The notes: generated from the sequence alone by a model not told the origin. A stretch of 64,000 nt of DNA from Alphaproteobacteria bacterium UBA1218 (GCA_002309215.1 DBXG01000023.1:11948-75947), one strand, 5' to 3'; shown: positions 8,314-18,547, counted from the first letter of the stretch. A program made the numbers and translations.

Positions 8314-10158
8314 ATGAAAATTCGTAATATTGCGATTATCGCACACGTTGACCATGGTAAAACAACTTTGGTTGATAACATGTTGAAACAGGCTGGGACA
8401 TTTCGTGAAAACGAACATGTCGAAGACCGCGTTATGGATAGTGGCGATATTGAGCGTGAACGTGGAATTACTATTTCTGCAAAACCAACTTCGATTCAAT
8501 GGGGCGAATATAAAATCAATATCGTGGATACCCCGGGACACGCTGATTTTGGTGGCGAAGTAGAACGTATTTTATCTATGGTGGATGGTGTGGTTTTATT
8601 GGTGGACAGTGCCGAAGGGCCATTGCCACAAACTAAATTCGTGTTGTCCAAGGCATTAAAATTAAATCTGCGCCCTATTGTGTGTATAAATAAAATTGAT
8701 CGTGGCGATGCCAGACCGGAAGAAGTTTTAACAGAAACTTTTGATTTGTTTGATAAACTGGGGGCAACAGATTCACAACTTGATTTTCCATATTTGTATG
8801 CATGCGGTCGTGATGGTTGGGCGATTCGTGATTTGAAAGATATTGATAACCCAAACAAAGATTTAACACCATTGTTCCAATTGATAGTGGATCATGTCCC
8901 TGCCCCAGATTGCAACGGAACCAGATGCCAAATTGATGCACCTTTCACTATGTTGGCAACGACACTAGAAGCAGACCCTTATGTTGGTCGTATTTTGACT
9001 GGAAAAATCGAATCGGGAACCGTTCGTGTTGGACAAAGTGTGAAAGCAATCAATATGCAGGGCGAATTTATTGAAAATGCCAAAATCACAAAGATTATTG
9101 AACACCAAGGTATAAACAAAGTATCACGTGATTCTGCATCTGCTGGCGACATCGTTGTTATTGCCGGTTTTTCCAAGGCAACCGTGGCAGATACATTATG
9201 CGATCCATCTGTGAACGAACCAATACCGGCTATGCCAATTGACCCACCAACATTGACCATGACATTCTTTGTGAACACATCACCTTTGGCTGGTAAATCT
9301 GGTAAAAAATTGACTTCCCGTATGATTGGTGAAAGATTATTCCGCGAAGCTGAAACAAACATCGCATTGAAAGTTTCACAAAGTGAAAACAACGAAGCAT
9401 TCGAAGTTTCAGGTCGTGGCGAATTACAATTGGGTATTTTGATTGAAACTATGCGTCGTGAAGGTTTCGAATTGTCTGTATCACGCCCACGCGTTGTTAT
9501 GCAGACAGATGAAAATGGTGAAAAACTGGAACCAATCGAAGAAGTCGTTATTGATGTAGATGATGAATTCAGCGGTGTTGTTATTGAAAAAATGACTAAA
9601 CGCAAAGCAACAATAACAGAGATGAAACCATCAGGCATTGGCAAAACACGTATTGTATTTTCTGCACCATCACGCGGTTTGATTGGTTATTTATCTGAAT
9701 TCAGAACTGATACACGTGGCACAGGTATTATGAATCGCGTGTTTGATTCTTATGGTCCATATCGTGGTCCAATCACTCAATACCGTCCAGGTGTTTTGGT
9801 TTCTATGGAAGCCGGCGCAACAACAACATACGCCTTGCACAATTTGGAACCACGTGGTGTTTTATTTGTTGGTCCACAGACCGAGGTTTACAGCGGTATG
9901 ATTGTTGGCGAACATAGCAAAGAAAACGATATAGAGGTTAATCCTGTTCGTGGCAAACAACTAACAAATGTTCGTAGTGTAACTGCTGATGAAAAATTAT
10001 TCTTGGCACCGCCACGCAAAATGTCTTTGGAAGAAGCGCTGTCTTATATCCAAGATGATGAATTGGTAGAGGTTACACCAGCGACTATCCGTCTGCGTAA
10101 AAAAGAATTAGATAGTGGCAAACGTAAAAAAGCATATCGTTATGCCGAAACAGATTAA
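8314..10158 (+). CDS. typA: Translational GTPase TypA/BipA
   Basis: A 614-residue GTPase. It begins MKIRNIAIIAHVDHGKTTLVD (G1 AHVDHGKTT), with a switch-II DTPGHADFGGEVER and the G4 motif NKIDRGDARP. EF-G-like domains III and V and the BipA-specific C-terminal region (GVLFVGPQTEVYSGMIVG) follow. It acts in 50S ribosome assembly and stress-related translation. A TTG at 8281 would extend the frame by 11 codons, but the ATG at 8314 with AAAGG upstream matches the family start. It stands alone between two terminators. Confidence 0.96.
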   Translation: MKIRNIAIIAHVDHGKTTLVDNMLKQAGTFRENEHVEDRVMDSGDIERERGITISAKPTSIQWGEYKINIVDTPGHADFGGEVERILSMVDGVVLLVDSAEGPLPQTKFVLSKALKLNLRPIVCINKIDRGDARPEEVLTETFDLFDKLGATDSQLDFPYLYACGRDGWAIRDLKDIDNPNKDLTPLFQLIVDHVPAPDCNGTRCQIDAPFTMLATTLEADPYVGRILTGKIESGTVRVGQSVKAINMQGEFIENAKITKIIEHQGINKVSRDSASAGDIVVIAGFSKATVADTLCDPSVNEPIPAMPIDPPTLTMTFFVNTSPLAGKSGKKLTSRMIGERLFREAETNIALKVSQSENNEAFEVSGRGELQLGILIETMRREGFELSVSRPRVVMQTDENGEKLEPIEEVVIDVDDEFSGVVIEKMTKRKATITEMKPSGIGKTRIVFSAPSRGLIGYLSEFRTDTRGTGIMNRVFDSYGPYRGPITQYRPGVLVSMEAGATTTYALHNLEPRGVLFVGPQTEVYSGMIVGEHSKENDIEVNPVRGKQLTNVRSVTADEKLFLAPPRKMSLEEALSYIQDDELVEVTPATIRLRKKELDSGKRKKAYRYAETD

Positions 10159-10180
10159 AAACAAAAACGATATACAACTT

Positions 10181-10206
10181 AAAAACCGCTGTATTGGCGG
10201 TTTTTT
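10181..10206 (+). terminator. Rho-independent terminator after typA
   Basis: The stem AAACCGC/GCGGTTT with a short loop is followed by six T. Confidence 0.88.
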
Positions 10207-10215
10207 ATTATTCTT

Positions 10216-10244
10216 TTGCATAAACGAATAAAAACATATATAAT
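10216..10244 (+). promoter_or_regulatory. Promoter of the 10.3-kb glycosyltransferase gene, apparently leaderless
   Basis: TTGCAT (10216-10221), a 17-base spacer and a perfect TATAAT (10239-10244). The ATG at 10252 is 7 bases downstream of the -10 box, with no room for a ribosome site. Confidence 0.75.
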
Positions 10245-10251
10245 ATATAAT

Positions 10252-11094
10252 ATGCAAAACAAACAATCTAAACGCATAGCAGCAATAACCATGGCGCGGG
10301 ACGATGAATTTTTTCTTTCCCGCTGGATTGCATATTATGGAAAACAATTTGGCACAAAAAATCTATATATTTTACTGGACGGAAACGACCAAAAAGTACC
10401 TGAAAATATTGGTGATGCACATATAACAAAATTGCCACATATTCCAATGTCACGTTCGTCTGGTGACAAATACAGAATAAACAAACTTTCTGAATTGGCG
10501 CACAAATTATTAAAACAATACGATATTGTAATTGGTTGTGATACTGACGAATTTTTGATTGTTGATCCAAAAACAAAACAGACATTATCAGAATATCTAT
10601 CAAACAAAAAAATCTATACTTCTTTATCAGGGCTGGGTTTGGATATAGGCCAACATCTATCCAAAGAAAAAACATTGGATAAAAAGGCACCATTTTTGGA
10701 ACAGCGCGAATATGCCCTGCTTTCTACACGTTATACAAAACCTGTTGTTATAACTAAACCTATTTTTTGGGGCAGCGGTTTTCACAGTATAAAACACCAT
10801 AATTTTCACATTGATAAAACCTTGTATTTATTACACTTTGGCGCAATTGATATGAAGATGCTGGAACAAAAGGCACAAAAACGTGGTACTGATTGGTTGA
10901 ATCATTTGAAAAGACGCGGTAATGGAACAATCAATTTAATAACAAATAAAAAACCAAAATCTGAAAAATGGTTAAATATTGTGCGTATTTTACAAACATA
11001 TTGTCGTCCAATTTATGCACTTCGTAAACCCGCAATGTTCGGATTAAAACCTGTTATTAAGATACCAACAAGATTCAAGAAATCAGGGATATAA
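10252..11094 (+). CDS. Glycosyltransferase, family 2-like
   Basis: A 280-residue protein of the family-2-like type that begins AAITMARDDEFFLSRWIAYYGKQFG, followed by a DTDEF motif (about residue 100) that fits the metal/nucleotide-sugar-binding DxD. The C-terminal half contains HFGAIDMKMLEQKAQKRG, seen in similar surface-glycan transferases. It probably adds a sugar to a cell-surface polysaccharide; donor and acceptor are unknown. The 3' end overlaps the convergent glycosyltransferase gene by 20 bases. The TTG at 10216 is the -35 box, not a start. Confidence 0.8.
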   Translation: MQNKQSKRIAAITMARDDEFFLSRWIAYYGKQFGTKNLYILLDGNDQKVPENIGDAHITKLPHIPMSRSSGDKYRINKLSELAHKLLKQYDIVIGCDTDEFLIVDPKTKQTLSEYLSNKKIYTSLSGLGLDIGQHLSKEKTLDKKAPFLEQREYALLSTRYTKPVVITKPIFWGSGFHSIKHHNFHIDKTLYLLHFGAIDMKMLEQKAQKRGTDWLNHLKRRGNGTINLITNKKPKSEKWLNIVRILQTYCRPIYALRKPAMFGLKPVIKIPTRFKKSGI

Positions 11095-12214
11095 TTTCCT
11101 TGGCAACTGTTTTACTATCAAAACGGTTTAATGATTTTGTTGATTTTTCAACCATCTTTTTCACATCAATATTTTTATTGTGAACATCTATCATACATTT
11201 TGCCAAATCTTCTGCATCACCAGGCTGAAAAAGCATACCACCATCGCCATTTAATAAAATCTCACGTGGGCCACATTTACAATCAGATGCAATATTTAAT
11301 GTTCCAAGAATCGCAGATTCTATCAGCACAGTTGGCAAACCTTCGCTGAAACTGGATAAAATATTTGCACGCGCGTTCTTCATATAAACAAACGGATTTT
11401 TTGTTGAGCCAACAAAAACAATTTGTTTTGATGATTCCAGATTATTTGCATATTTTTTGTAATTATTTGCCTTGTTTCCATCACCAACAATGACTAATTT
11501 TATATTTGGTTTTTTGTTTAATAACCAAAACACATTAAAACCGTTTAATACTGTTATAATATCTTTATCTGCAGACAACCTTGATACACAGCAAAAATAA
11601 TCCTCTTTTATTTTATTGAGTTTTGCATCTGTCATTTTTCTGATTGCGGCGATATCAAACGGATTATAAATTCGAATAAACTTACCACTTTGATTTGGAT
11701 ACATATCAACAATTTCGTTTATAAAGTCATCTGTCAAAGCAACAATTTTATCGTAATTATCACAATAATTTATACATTTATGTTTCAGAAATTCATCAAC
11801 AGAAGAATGAAACCAGGCAATTTTACGACCTGATTTAATATGCTTGAACTCTTTATAAAAACCAAAACCATGATAATCAATAAACACATCAATATCTTGG
11901 AGTTTATGCATTCTACATACAAAACGTTTACAATTACGATATATATCACGCAATAGATGAATGAACAACCGCCACACAACAAAATGTGGTAATTTTGTTC
12001 CCAACCATTTACAAGGATAAAGTGAATAAACTTTGATTTCTGGATGTTTATCTAAATATTCACGATATATCGGAACAGATATATTTGCATAAGTAATCAA
12101 AGATATTTCAATATTTTGGTTCTTCAACAATTCGTCAAAAGTCCGAATTAAAACGGATTCAACACCGCCAATTTGCATATCGCGCAAACAAAAAGCCACC
12201 CGTATTTTTTTCAT
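11075..12214 (-). CDS. Glycosyltransferase family 4 (GT-B fold)
   Basis: A 379-residue GT-B enzyme. The N-terminus MKKIRVAFCLRDMQIGGVESV is the usual acceptor-domain start, and the C-terminal donor domain holds CVSRLSADKDIITVLNGF and SSFSEGLPTVLIESAILG, with the EX7E-type catalytic region. It probably transfers an activated hexose during polysaccharide or lipopolysaccharide synthesis. The ATG overlaps the stop of the upstream family-2 gene (ATGA), so these genes form one operon. Confidence 0.88.
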   Translation of the reverse strand: MKKIRVAFCLRDMQIGGVESVLIRTFDELLKNQNIEISLITYANISVPIYREYLDKHPEIKVYSLYPCKWLGTKLPHFVVWRLFIHLLRDIYRNCKRFVCRMHKLQDIDVFIDYHGFGFYKEFKHIKSGRKIAWFHSSVDEFLKHKCINYCDNYDKIVALTDDFINEIVDMYPNQSGKFIRIYNPFDIAAIRKMTDAKLNKIKEDYFCCVSRLSADKDIITVLNGFNVFWLLNKKPNIKLVIVGDGNKANNYKKYANNLESSKQIVFVGSTKNPFVYMKNARANILSSFSEGLPTVLIESAILGTLNIASDCKCGPREILLNGDGGMLFQPGDAEDLAKCMIDVHNKNIDVKKMVEKSTKSLNRFDSKTVAKEIISLIS

Positions 12215-13233
12215 CTGTTGGCCCCGATGAATTCGTATATTTTATTGCGTAAATCATACCATTCATCTGGCACAGAATCAAAAATCCCCATTTTATTCAT
12301 TTCAACAAACTCTGCACGTGCAGATTCTATCTCTTCTGGTAATTGCAAATATTTCAGTTTACGAAAAGCCCAATTCACAAAATACCACATAAACAAAGAT
12401 TGCCATTTTTTCATTTGTTCTACGTCAGCCTGAGCTGCATATAATCTGTATGCCGCTTTTATCCCTGTACACAGACTTTTCATAATGCGTAATTGTTTTG
12501 CCGAAAGAACAATCCCACCAAAATTTGGTATGTAATAATATAGTGGTAATGGTGCAACTGTCACACGTGGACGCTTTAACATAATCATGGACCACCATGG
12601 GAAATCTTCAAATAAAATCCCCTTGATAAACGGCGTATCTTTAATCAAAGAAGTTTTATATAGATTCTTCCATACCTGACAATGTTTAATCAACCACTTA
12701 CGATTTCGGTTAGTTCTATTATGCGTACGTTCAGTAGCATACTCAAACACATCATCTGTTGTTCGTGTTGCAATTTTATCAATATTATATCTTTTATTGA
12801 TACCGAAAGGTTTTACATTATCTGTATCCATATGCAAGACATGGCGTACCATCAGCAATGGACGATAAATCCTGTCATATGTAAAGGAAACAATATCAGA
12901 TTTATTGTTTTCTGCTAATTTATAAGCGATTTCCATTGTTTGCGGATGAATAAAATCATCACTGTCCAAAAACATTACATATTCAGATTTAACATATTTC
13001 ATACCCGCGTTTCTGGCATCACTTAATCCACCATTTTCTTTGTGAACAACAATAAAACGTTTATCTGCTTTTGCATACTCTTCTGCAATTTTACCAGAAT
13101 TATCAGGCGAGCCATCATCAACACAAATTGCAACCCAATCGGAAAAAGTTTGATTTTTTACAGAATCCAGACACCTGACTAGATATTTTTCTACATTATA
13201 CATTGGAATAATTATAGATATCTTTGGCGTCAT
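12211..13233 (-). CDS. Glycosyltransferase family 2 (GT-A fold)
   Basis: A 340-residue enzyme. Residues 1-110 form a classic GT-A domain: ISIIIPMYNVEKYLVRCLDSV, CVDDGSPDNS, ENGGLSDARNAGM and the DxD in FLDSDDFIHP. The C-terminal half is less conserved, with ILFEDFPWW typical of this group. It is likely involved in capsule or LPS sugar addition. AAGG precedes the ATG. It sits between the GT32-like and family-4 genes. Confidence 0.9.
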   Translation of the reverse strand: MTPKISIIIPMYNVEKYLVRCLDSVKNQTFSDWVAICVDDGSPDNSGKIAEEYAKADKRFIVVHKENGGLSDARNAGMKYVKSEYVMFLDSDDFIHPQTMEIAYKLAENNKSDIVSFTYDRIYRPLLMVRHVLHMDTDNVKPFGINKRYNIDKIATRTTDDVFEYATERTHNRTNRNRKWLIKHCQVWKNLYKTSLIKDTPFIKGILFEDFPWWSMIMLKRPRVTVAPLPLYYYIPNFGGIVLSAKQLRIMKSLCTGIKAAYRLYAAQADVEQMKKWQSLFMWYFVNWAFRKLKYLQLPEEIESARAEFVEMNKMGIFDSVPDEWYDLRNKIYEFIGANR

Positions 13234-13243
13234 ATTAAAATCC

Positions 13244-14152
13244 TTACATTTTATTTATCATAACATCTGCGAAAGAACCAGGAATCGGATTATCCGAACC
13301 ACGATAGGTTGTTTTCTGAAAAAAAGCACCAGATGTCACATTATCAAATTTTTCTTGATTAAATGGTTCATCTTTATAAGCCCACCATAACGCATGCGTT
13401 GGATCTTGGGCAACATGTGGCATTTTATCAAAATACTTTTGTGCAGTTTTATTGCCAGTAACCAAAGTCTTGAATAATAACTGATGCATAAAATAATCAA
13501 ATATATGATTTTCGTTCATCCAATAATCCAGTATCATTGCACGCCACGCAGCCAACAAATAAGCCCCCTTGCGTGCACGAATAAAACAATTTTGCATAAA
13601 TGAATATGGCGAACCACCAATATCATAATTATTACCAGTTAAATAAACAAAGAAATCTTGCTCAATAATCCAATCTGGAATTGGTTCTGTCACAAAACAG
13701 GTTGAATCCAACCAAATACCACCATGTTCATAAAGCAATTCAACACGACAAATATCTGCAAAATGCGCGTGCCCTATTTTGCCATCTTTATATTTTTTTA
13801 CTATTTGTTCTGGCAAAGAAATATAATCAAATACAGTATTTGCATCCAAAACAATCAATTCTTGTTTACAATGACGACGAACACTGCGATAACAAGCCTT
13901 TACCAGCGCAGGGGCTTTTTCTTCACCCTGCAACCAAATAGTAAATATTTTTTCATTTTCATCATCCTTGATCGGAGCGTCTTCTTTAATCAATCTTGAT
14001 ACAGGCAGATACCTTTGGAAATATTTCGTCACAATCTTTGCAGTTAAATCCGTTCTTTTTTTACGTCTTTCAACGCGTGTTTTCCAAAACGGATTCAAAA
14101 TATGCCCGAACAAAATTATTTGGAACAAAGCAATTTTTCTTGCAATTTTCAC
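13244..14152 (-). CDS. Capsular-polysaccharide-type glycosyltransferase (GT32-like)
   Basis: A 302-residue protein matching the capsular polysaccharide synthesis family. It has a hydrophobic N-terminus, then IWLQGEEKAPALVKACYRS, HFADICRVELLYEHGGIWLDSTCF with the DxD-like catalytic site, and a C-terminus naming small acceptor features. The start is GTG at 14152 with AAGGGG upstream. It is the first gene of a three-gene glycosyltransferase operon directly downstream of recA. Confidence 0.85.
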   Translation of the reverse strand: MKIARKIALFQIILFGHILNPFWKTRVERRKKRTDLTAKIVTKYFQRYLPVSRLIKEDAPIKDDENEKIFTIWLQGEEKAPALVKACYRSVRRHCKQELIVLDANTVFDYISLPEQIVKKYKDGKIGHAHFADICRVELLYEHGGIWLDSTCFVTEPIPDWIIEQDFFVYLTGNNYDIGGSPYSFMQNCFIRARKGAYLLAAWRAMILDYWMNENHIFDYFMHQLLFKTLVTGNKTAQKYFDKMPHVAQDPTHALWWAYKDEPFNQEKFDNVTSGAFFQKTTYRGSDNPIPGSFADVMINKM

Positions 14153-14173
14153 GAAATCACCCCTTGTATTAAA

Positions 14174-15247
14174 TTATTCAGAATCAACAACACTGTCTTC
14201 TTCTTCAATCGGCCCCGTTGTCATTTCTTCTGCAATTCCATTTGCCTTGGCCATGATTTTATCCAACAATTCTTTTTGGGCATCTTCATGATCTTTCAAC
14301 CACTGACGCGCGTTTGCTTCACCTTGACCAATACGTTCATCGTTATAAGAATAAAAACTGCCTGCTTTTTCTATAAAGTTATATTTGACACCCATATCCA
14401 ATATTTCGCTTATTCTGGAAATACCTTCGCCATACATAATCTTGAAATCAACAGTTCTGAATGGTGGCGCAACCTTGTTTTTAACAATCTTGACCCGGGT
14501 TTCATTACCAATAACATTTTCTTTGTCTTTTATCGCGCCAGTTCTGCGAATATCTAAACGCACAGAAGCATAGAATTTCAATGCATTTCCACCAGATGTT
14601 GTTTCAGGGCTACCAAACATAACACCGATTTTCATACGAATCTGGTTGATAAAAATCAACAATGTATTACTACGTGAAACACTGCCCGCCAATTTTTTTA
14701 ATGACTGACTCATCAATCTGGCGGTTGTGCCCATATAAGTATCACCGATATTGCCTTCTAATTCAGCCTTTGGTACCAATGCCGCCACAGAATCAACCAC
14801 AACAACATCCACTGCCCCAGATTTTATCAAAGTATCTGCGATTTCTAATGCTTGTTCACCAGAATCAGGTTGTGAAATAATTAAATTTGCAACATCTACA
14901 CCCAATTTTCTGGCATATGACGGATCCAAAGCGTTTTCAGCATCAATATACGCACATGTTCCGCCTTTCTTTTGTGCTTCCGCCACCGCATGCAAAGCCA
15001 ATGTTGTTTTACCAGAAGATTCAGGCCCGTATATTTCAACAATTCTGCCACGCGGATAACCACCAATTCCCAACGCGATGTCCAACCCCAAAGAACCGGA
15101 CGATATTGCCTCTATATTCTGCTGAGAACCATCACCCATTTTCATGATAGCTTCTTTACCAAATTGTTTCTGAATTTGTGCCAACGCAGATTCTAATGCA
15201 GGATTTTTTGCAATTGGCGCCACTTTTTCAACTTCTTTTTTTGCCAT
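14174..15247 (-). CDS. recA: Recombinase RecA
   Basis: A 357-residue RecA. Visible features are the Walker [10 protein letters not shown], Walker [16 protein letters not shown], loop L1/L2 regions with [21 protein letters not shown], and [29 protein letters not shown] (given in part). It forms filaments on single-stranded DNA for homologous recombination and, where LexA exists, SOS induction. The acidic C-terminal tail is present. No obvious alphaproteobacterial SOS box (GTTC-N7-GTTC) was seen in the promoter. Confidence 0.98.
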   Translation of the reverse strand: MAKKEVEKVAPIAKNPALESALAQIQKQFGKEAIMKMGDGSQQNIEAISSGSLGLDIALGIGGYPRGRIVEIYGPESSGKTTLALHAVAEAQKKGGTCAYIDAENALDPSYARKLGVDVANLIISQPDSGEQALEIADTLIKSGAVDVVVVDSVAALVPKAELEGNIGDTYMGTTARLMSQSLKKLAGSVSRSNTLLIFINQIRMKIGVMFGSPETTSGGNALKFYASVRLDIRRTGAIKDKENVIGNETRVKIVKNKVAPPFRTVDFKIMYGEGISRISEILDMGVKYNFIEKAGSFYSYNDERIGQGEANARQWLKDHEDAQKELLDKIMAKANGIAEEMTTGPIEEEDSVVDSE

Positions 15248-15272
15248 ATATTACCCCTTTACTTTTAGGGAA

Positions 15273-15301
15273 ATAATACACAGAAAACCCACCTAATGCA
15301 A
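15273..15301 (-). promoter_or_regulatory. Promoter of recA
   Basis: On the minus strand: TTGCAT (15301-15296), a 17-base spacer and TATTAT (15278-15273). AAAGGGG lies before the recA ATG at 15247. Confidence 0.7.
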
Positions 15302-15313
15302 GGTGTATTTACA

Positions 15314-16525
15314 TCAACGTTTTGACCATAAAACCAACGTAGACAAAACCCCAGCAACCGCAGTTATCAACCACACAGCAGATGTTGTTCCAAACAACGT
15401 GATGCACAAAGTCCCTAAAACAGGTGCAATAACACTGGGGAAATTCACACTTGTCCTGAAAACACCGTAATATCTTGCCTGTTGACGTTTAGGCATATAA
15501 TTAAAGAACATTAAATCGTGTGCACTTTCCATAAATGCGCCAGATATTTGCCATAATATAAACACCGCTAACAAAGCATACCCTGTAATAAATGTAGCAA
15601 TCACAGAAAAAGCCGCAAAAGACAGAAAACCCAACGCCAACCACAACCTGACACCATACTTCTTCATCCATTTACCAATAAACATATCTATTATTATATA
15701 TGGCAAAATACCAATTGATAAAACAATACCCAAGGTTTCGTTTGAAAAACCATTTTCAATCACAACGATTGGCACATACAATAACCGAACTGAACGCAAC
15801 GCATAAAAACCAAAGTTCACAAGATACGCGCGCAACATACCCGGTTTCTTGAAAAAAGAAATTGCATTGATACGCAAAGCCCTGAAAGTTTTACGAATAT
15901 TGACGTGTTTCAATTTTTTATCTTTTTGCACAATACCAAAATGCTTGAAAAACAAAAGACCAGAAAAATAAATTATACCTGCACCTAAAAACGGCATTCT
16001 GTAATTACCGCCAAACCAACCAACAACTGTCATCGCCAACATTGGCGCAACCAAGGCACCAACATTATCCCACAAATGCAAACGCGCATTTAGTTTTTCC
16101 ATACCAACAGTTTTGGAAAAATCAGCCATAAATAATGGCAACAGAACACTGACCAATGTTAATGCAGTTTGCGATGCATAATCCAAAACAATAAAAGTTT
16201 CTGGTTTTACAGAAAAACTCATCATGCAATAACACGCACCCAATGTCGCCATTGTTATATACAATAATCTTGTCTTGGTAAACCACCGTAAAATTTCGGC
16301 TGAAAAAAAGCCAACAAAAACCGCAAACAGCGCATAAACCGCTGCATAGACACCAACCGCAGCAGATGCCATTTCTTCATTAAAAAATATTTTGAATATA
16401 CTTAATAATACCAGCGAATATACTGCATTAACTATGCCACTTGAAAAACCAGTAAACAACCCCAGATTCGTAAATGAAAATCCGGTAACATTTTTTCTGA
16501 TTGCAAGATATTTATCTCTGGCCAT
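15314..16525 (-). CDS. Major facilitator superfamily transporter
   Basis: A 403-residue membrane protein with about twelve hydrophobic segments in two halves split by a basic loop (around KDKKLKHVNIRKTFRALR). The layout fits an MFS permease. A cytoplasmic loop motif like GKWMKKYGVRLWLALG corresponds to the loop 8-9 copy of the MFS signature. The substrate cannot be inferred. A TTG start at 16540 is possible, but ATG 16525 with AGAGAG upstream is better placed. It lies between ruvC and recA on the same strand. Confidence 0.82.
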   Translation of the reverse strand: MARDKYLAIRKNVTGFSFTNLGLFTGFSSGIVNAVYSLVLLSIFKIFFNEEMASAAVGVYAAVYALFAVFVGFFSAEILRWFTKTRLLYITMATLGACYCMMSFSVKPETFIVLDYASQTALTLVSVLLPLFMADFSKTVGMEKLNARLHLWDNVGALVAPMLAMTVVGWFGGNYRMPFLGAGIIYFSGLLFFKHFGIVQKDKKLKHVNIRKTFRALRINAISFFKKPGMLRAYLVNFGFYALRSVRLLYVPIVVIENGFSNETLGIVLSIGILPYIIIDMFIGKWMKKYGVRLWLALGFLSFAAFSVIATFITGYALLAVFILWQISGAFMESAHDLMFFNYMPKRQQARYYGVFRTSVNFPSVIAPVLGTLCITLFGTTSAVWLITAVAGVLSTLVLWSKR

Positions 16526-16577
16526 TTTTTCTCTCTGCAAAAATATATCACAAATATCAAATCAAGAAAATAAGTTT

Positions 16578-17054
16578 TTATGTAAATCTTGATGTGTTCG
16601 CATGTGTCAAAGCAATCGCAATCGCATCACTTTCGTCTGCTGTTTTCGGATGCGCAGTTGGCAATAATATAGACAACATTTTATAAATCTGGTCTTTGTC
16701 AGCATGCCCGATTGACGTTAATGCTTTCTTGACCTTGTTCGGTTCGTATTCAAATACAGGAATATTTTTCACCGCCACCGCAGTAATTGCGGCAGCACGC
16801 GCATGTCCCAATAACAAAGTCGTTTTACCGTTTTTATTTACAAAAATAACTTCGATACTGCATTCATTTGGTTGGAAAGTTTCACACAATTCAGAAACAC
16901 CATTAAATATAAAAGCCAACCTTTCTGCCAAAGCAATCTTTGTTGGTGGCAATATTACACCACTGGCAATATATTTACGTTCACTACCTTGCACATCTAT
17001 AATTGCCCAACCAGTATGTAAAAGTCCAGGGTCTATACCCAAAATTCGTTTCAT
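16578..17054 (-). CDS. ruvC: Holliday junction resolvase RuvC
   Basis: A 158-residue protein starting RILGIDPGLLHTGWAI, with the first catalytic Asp in GIDPG, then IEVIFVNKN (second acidic site) and the C-terminal ADESDAIAIALTHA. This is the standard RuvC fold and length. It cuts four-way junctions moved by RuvAB. It follows the DciA-like gene by one base and is separated from ruvA by about 3.5 kb on the opposite strand, unlike the common ruvCAB order. Confidence 0.95.
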   Translation of the reverse strand: MKRILGIDPGLLHTGWAIIDVQGSERKYIASGVILPPTKIALAERLAFIFNGVSELCETFQPNECSIEVIFVNKNGKTTLLLGHARAAAITAVAVKNIPVFEYEPNKVKKALTSIGHADKDQIYKMLSILLPTAHPKTADESDAIAIALTHANTSRFT

Positions 17055-17055
17055 A

Positions 17056-17391
17056 TCATTTCCGTATTGTTATTTTCGATACAGCATCATACCCATAGTA
17101 TTTGTTTATCTTTTGTTTACATTCATCAACCTTGTAAGACAATTCCAGCGCAAACGCAGGCGACACAGGTCGCAACACGATATTTAATCTGCTATCACGC
17201 GTCTTTTTAATCGCGACAACTTTGGAAATATTCGCAATTTCATTTCCAATAACATTCGCCCAATTTTCAGATAAATCTGCATCAGACGCACGAATACCAA
17301 AAGTATCCAACAACCCCCCAAAAGATGCAGCCAAAGTTTGCGGTCTGGATTTACGAATTATTAAATTACTTTTTTTATCTTGGTTTGACAT
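17056..17391 (-). CDS. DUF721 / DciA-like protein
   Basis: A 111-residue basic protein with the DUF721 pattern: an N-terminal SRPQTLAASFGGLLDTFGIR, SENWANVIGNEIA in the middle, and a KH-like tail (LRPVSPAFALELSYKVDECKQKINKYYG). DciA is the helicase-loading partner of DnaB in many bacteria lacking DnaC; the assignment to that role is by family similarity. It starts inside the 3' end of mltA (17-base overlap) and runs into ruvC, forming an mltA-dciA-ruvC operon. Confidence 0.75.
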   Translation of the reverse strand: MSNQDKKSNLIIRKSRPQTLAASFGGLLDTFGIRASDADLSENWANVIGNEIANISKVVAIKKTRDSRLNIVLRPVSPAFALELSYKVDECKQKINKYYGYDAVSKITIRK

Positions 17392-18469
17392 AACTATACT
17401 CTTTCGGCATCAATATAAACATTTGCCCCTGGGCATGTTGACCATGCGCAACACGATATGCTTCATCGCCCGAGCCAAAGAATATATCTGCACGTATCCA
17501 ACCCTTGATTGCGCCACCTGTATCTTGGGCAACCATTAAACGATTAAACGACCGTCCATCAGATAATGAAGTATTGATATACACAGGCAATCCTAATGTA
17601 TACAGCGAATCGTCCATCGCAACACTGCGTATCTTTGACAATGGCGTTCCCAGTTTTCCAACAACGTGTTTCTGTTCCGCCTCGTAAAAATACACATAAC
17701 GTGGGTTATTGTAAATAACTTCTTTGGCCAAAGTCGGATTTTGCTTCAAATGTGTCCATACCGCATCAGCAGAATAACCACCTTCGGGTTTTATACCTTT
17801 GGCTTGTAATTGTGCACCAATAGATTTAAAAGGCATATCATTCACAGCCGCAAAATTCAGTTTTACCATCTTGCCATCTTCCAATTTCAGCATACCACTA
17901 CCCTGAATTTGCAGATTTTGCACATCAACAATGTTCGCCCAGTATAAAACACGCCCTATTTTTTTATTCACAATATCGCGCTTAGAAACACCTTTGTAAT
18001 TAGCACCATTGATTGGTACCCCCATAATTGGTTCATTGCATTGTGCTGTTCTTTGACGGCAACCTTCTATGACTGGCGAATAATACCCTGTATAAGTTCC
18101 TGTTTTTCCGCCTTTTTCATTAAACACTTGATACGGTTGGAAATTTGATTCGAACCAAGCGCGCACAGTTGCAACATCAGCAGACGAACTGGGCAACATA
18201 TTGCACTTTTCGCGCAACAATTCAGGATCTGGAATCACAGAACCAGAATATTGAATCTTGGCCTTGCACGTATTACGAAACGCCTGCAAAGCATATCGCA
18301 CATCATCATCACGCCAGCCTGGCAAAGCAGAATATGACACCGCTTTCAGATTTGATGGTATTGTTGAATCGTCCCCAACATGCGTCGGCGCAGATAAATC
18401 GCACCCTGCCATCGCAAAAATCAGCCCGATTAAAGACAAAAAACGCACAATTTTATAAAATAACAACAT
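17375..18469 (-). CDS. mltA: Membrane-bound lytic transglycosylase MltA
   Basis: A 364-residue lipoprotein. The signal ends in a lipobox, IFAMAGC, so mature Cys is about residue 23. The MltA domain contains FNEKGGKTGTYTGYYSPVIEGC and GVPINGANYKG, and the C-terminal 3D domain carries RLMVAQDTGGAIKGWIRADIFFGSG, with the catalytic Asp in the DTGGAIKG region. It cleaves peptidoglycan glycan strands to form 1,6-anhydro ends. GGGGGAG precedes the ATG. Confidence 0.93.
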   Translation of the reverse strand: MLLFYKIVRFLSLIGLIFAMAGCDLSAPTHVGDDSTIPSNLKAVSYSALPGWRDDDVRYALQAFRNTCKAKIQYSGSVIPDPELLREKCNMLPSSSADVATVRAWFESNFQPYQVFNEKGGKTGTYTGYYSPVIEGCRQRTAQCNEPIMGVPINGANYKGVSKRDIVNKKIGRVLYWANIVDVQNLQIQGSGMLKLEDGKMVKLNFAAVNDMPFKSIGAQLQAKGIKPEGGYSADAVWTHLKQNPTLAKEVIYNNPRYVYFYEAEQKHVVGKLGTPLSKIRSVAMDDSLYTLGLPVYINTSLSDGRSFNRLMVAQDTGGAIKGWIRADIFFGSGDEAYRVAHGQHAQGQMFILMPKEYSYVKPR

Positions 18470-18485
18470 TTTAATACTCCCCCAC

Positions 18486-18514
18486 TTGTAAAAATGATTT
18501 CTTAATGCTATATT
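18486..18514 (+). promoter_or_regulatory. Promoter of secB
   Basis: TTGTAA (18486-18491), a 17-base spacer and TATATT (18509-18514). An AAAGGAG ribosome site follows before the ATG at 18548. Confidence 0.65.
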
Positions 18515-18547
18515 ATCATAAAACCGAGGATAAAAAAAGGAGCAATC

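Noticed and set aside
15248..15313. LexA box in the recA promoter
   Set aside because: No GTTC-N7-GTTC or CTGT-type dyad was found around the -35/-10 region.
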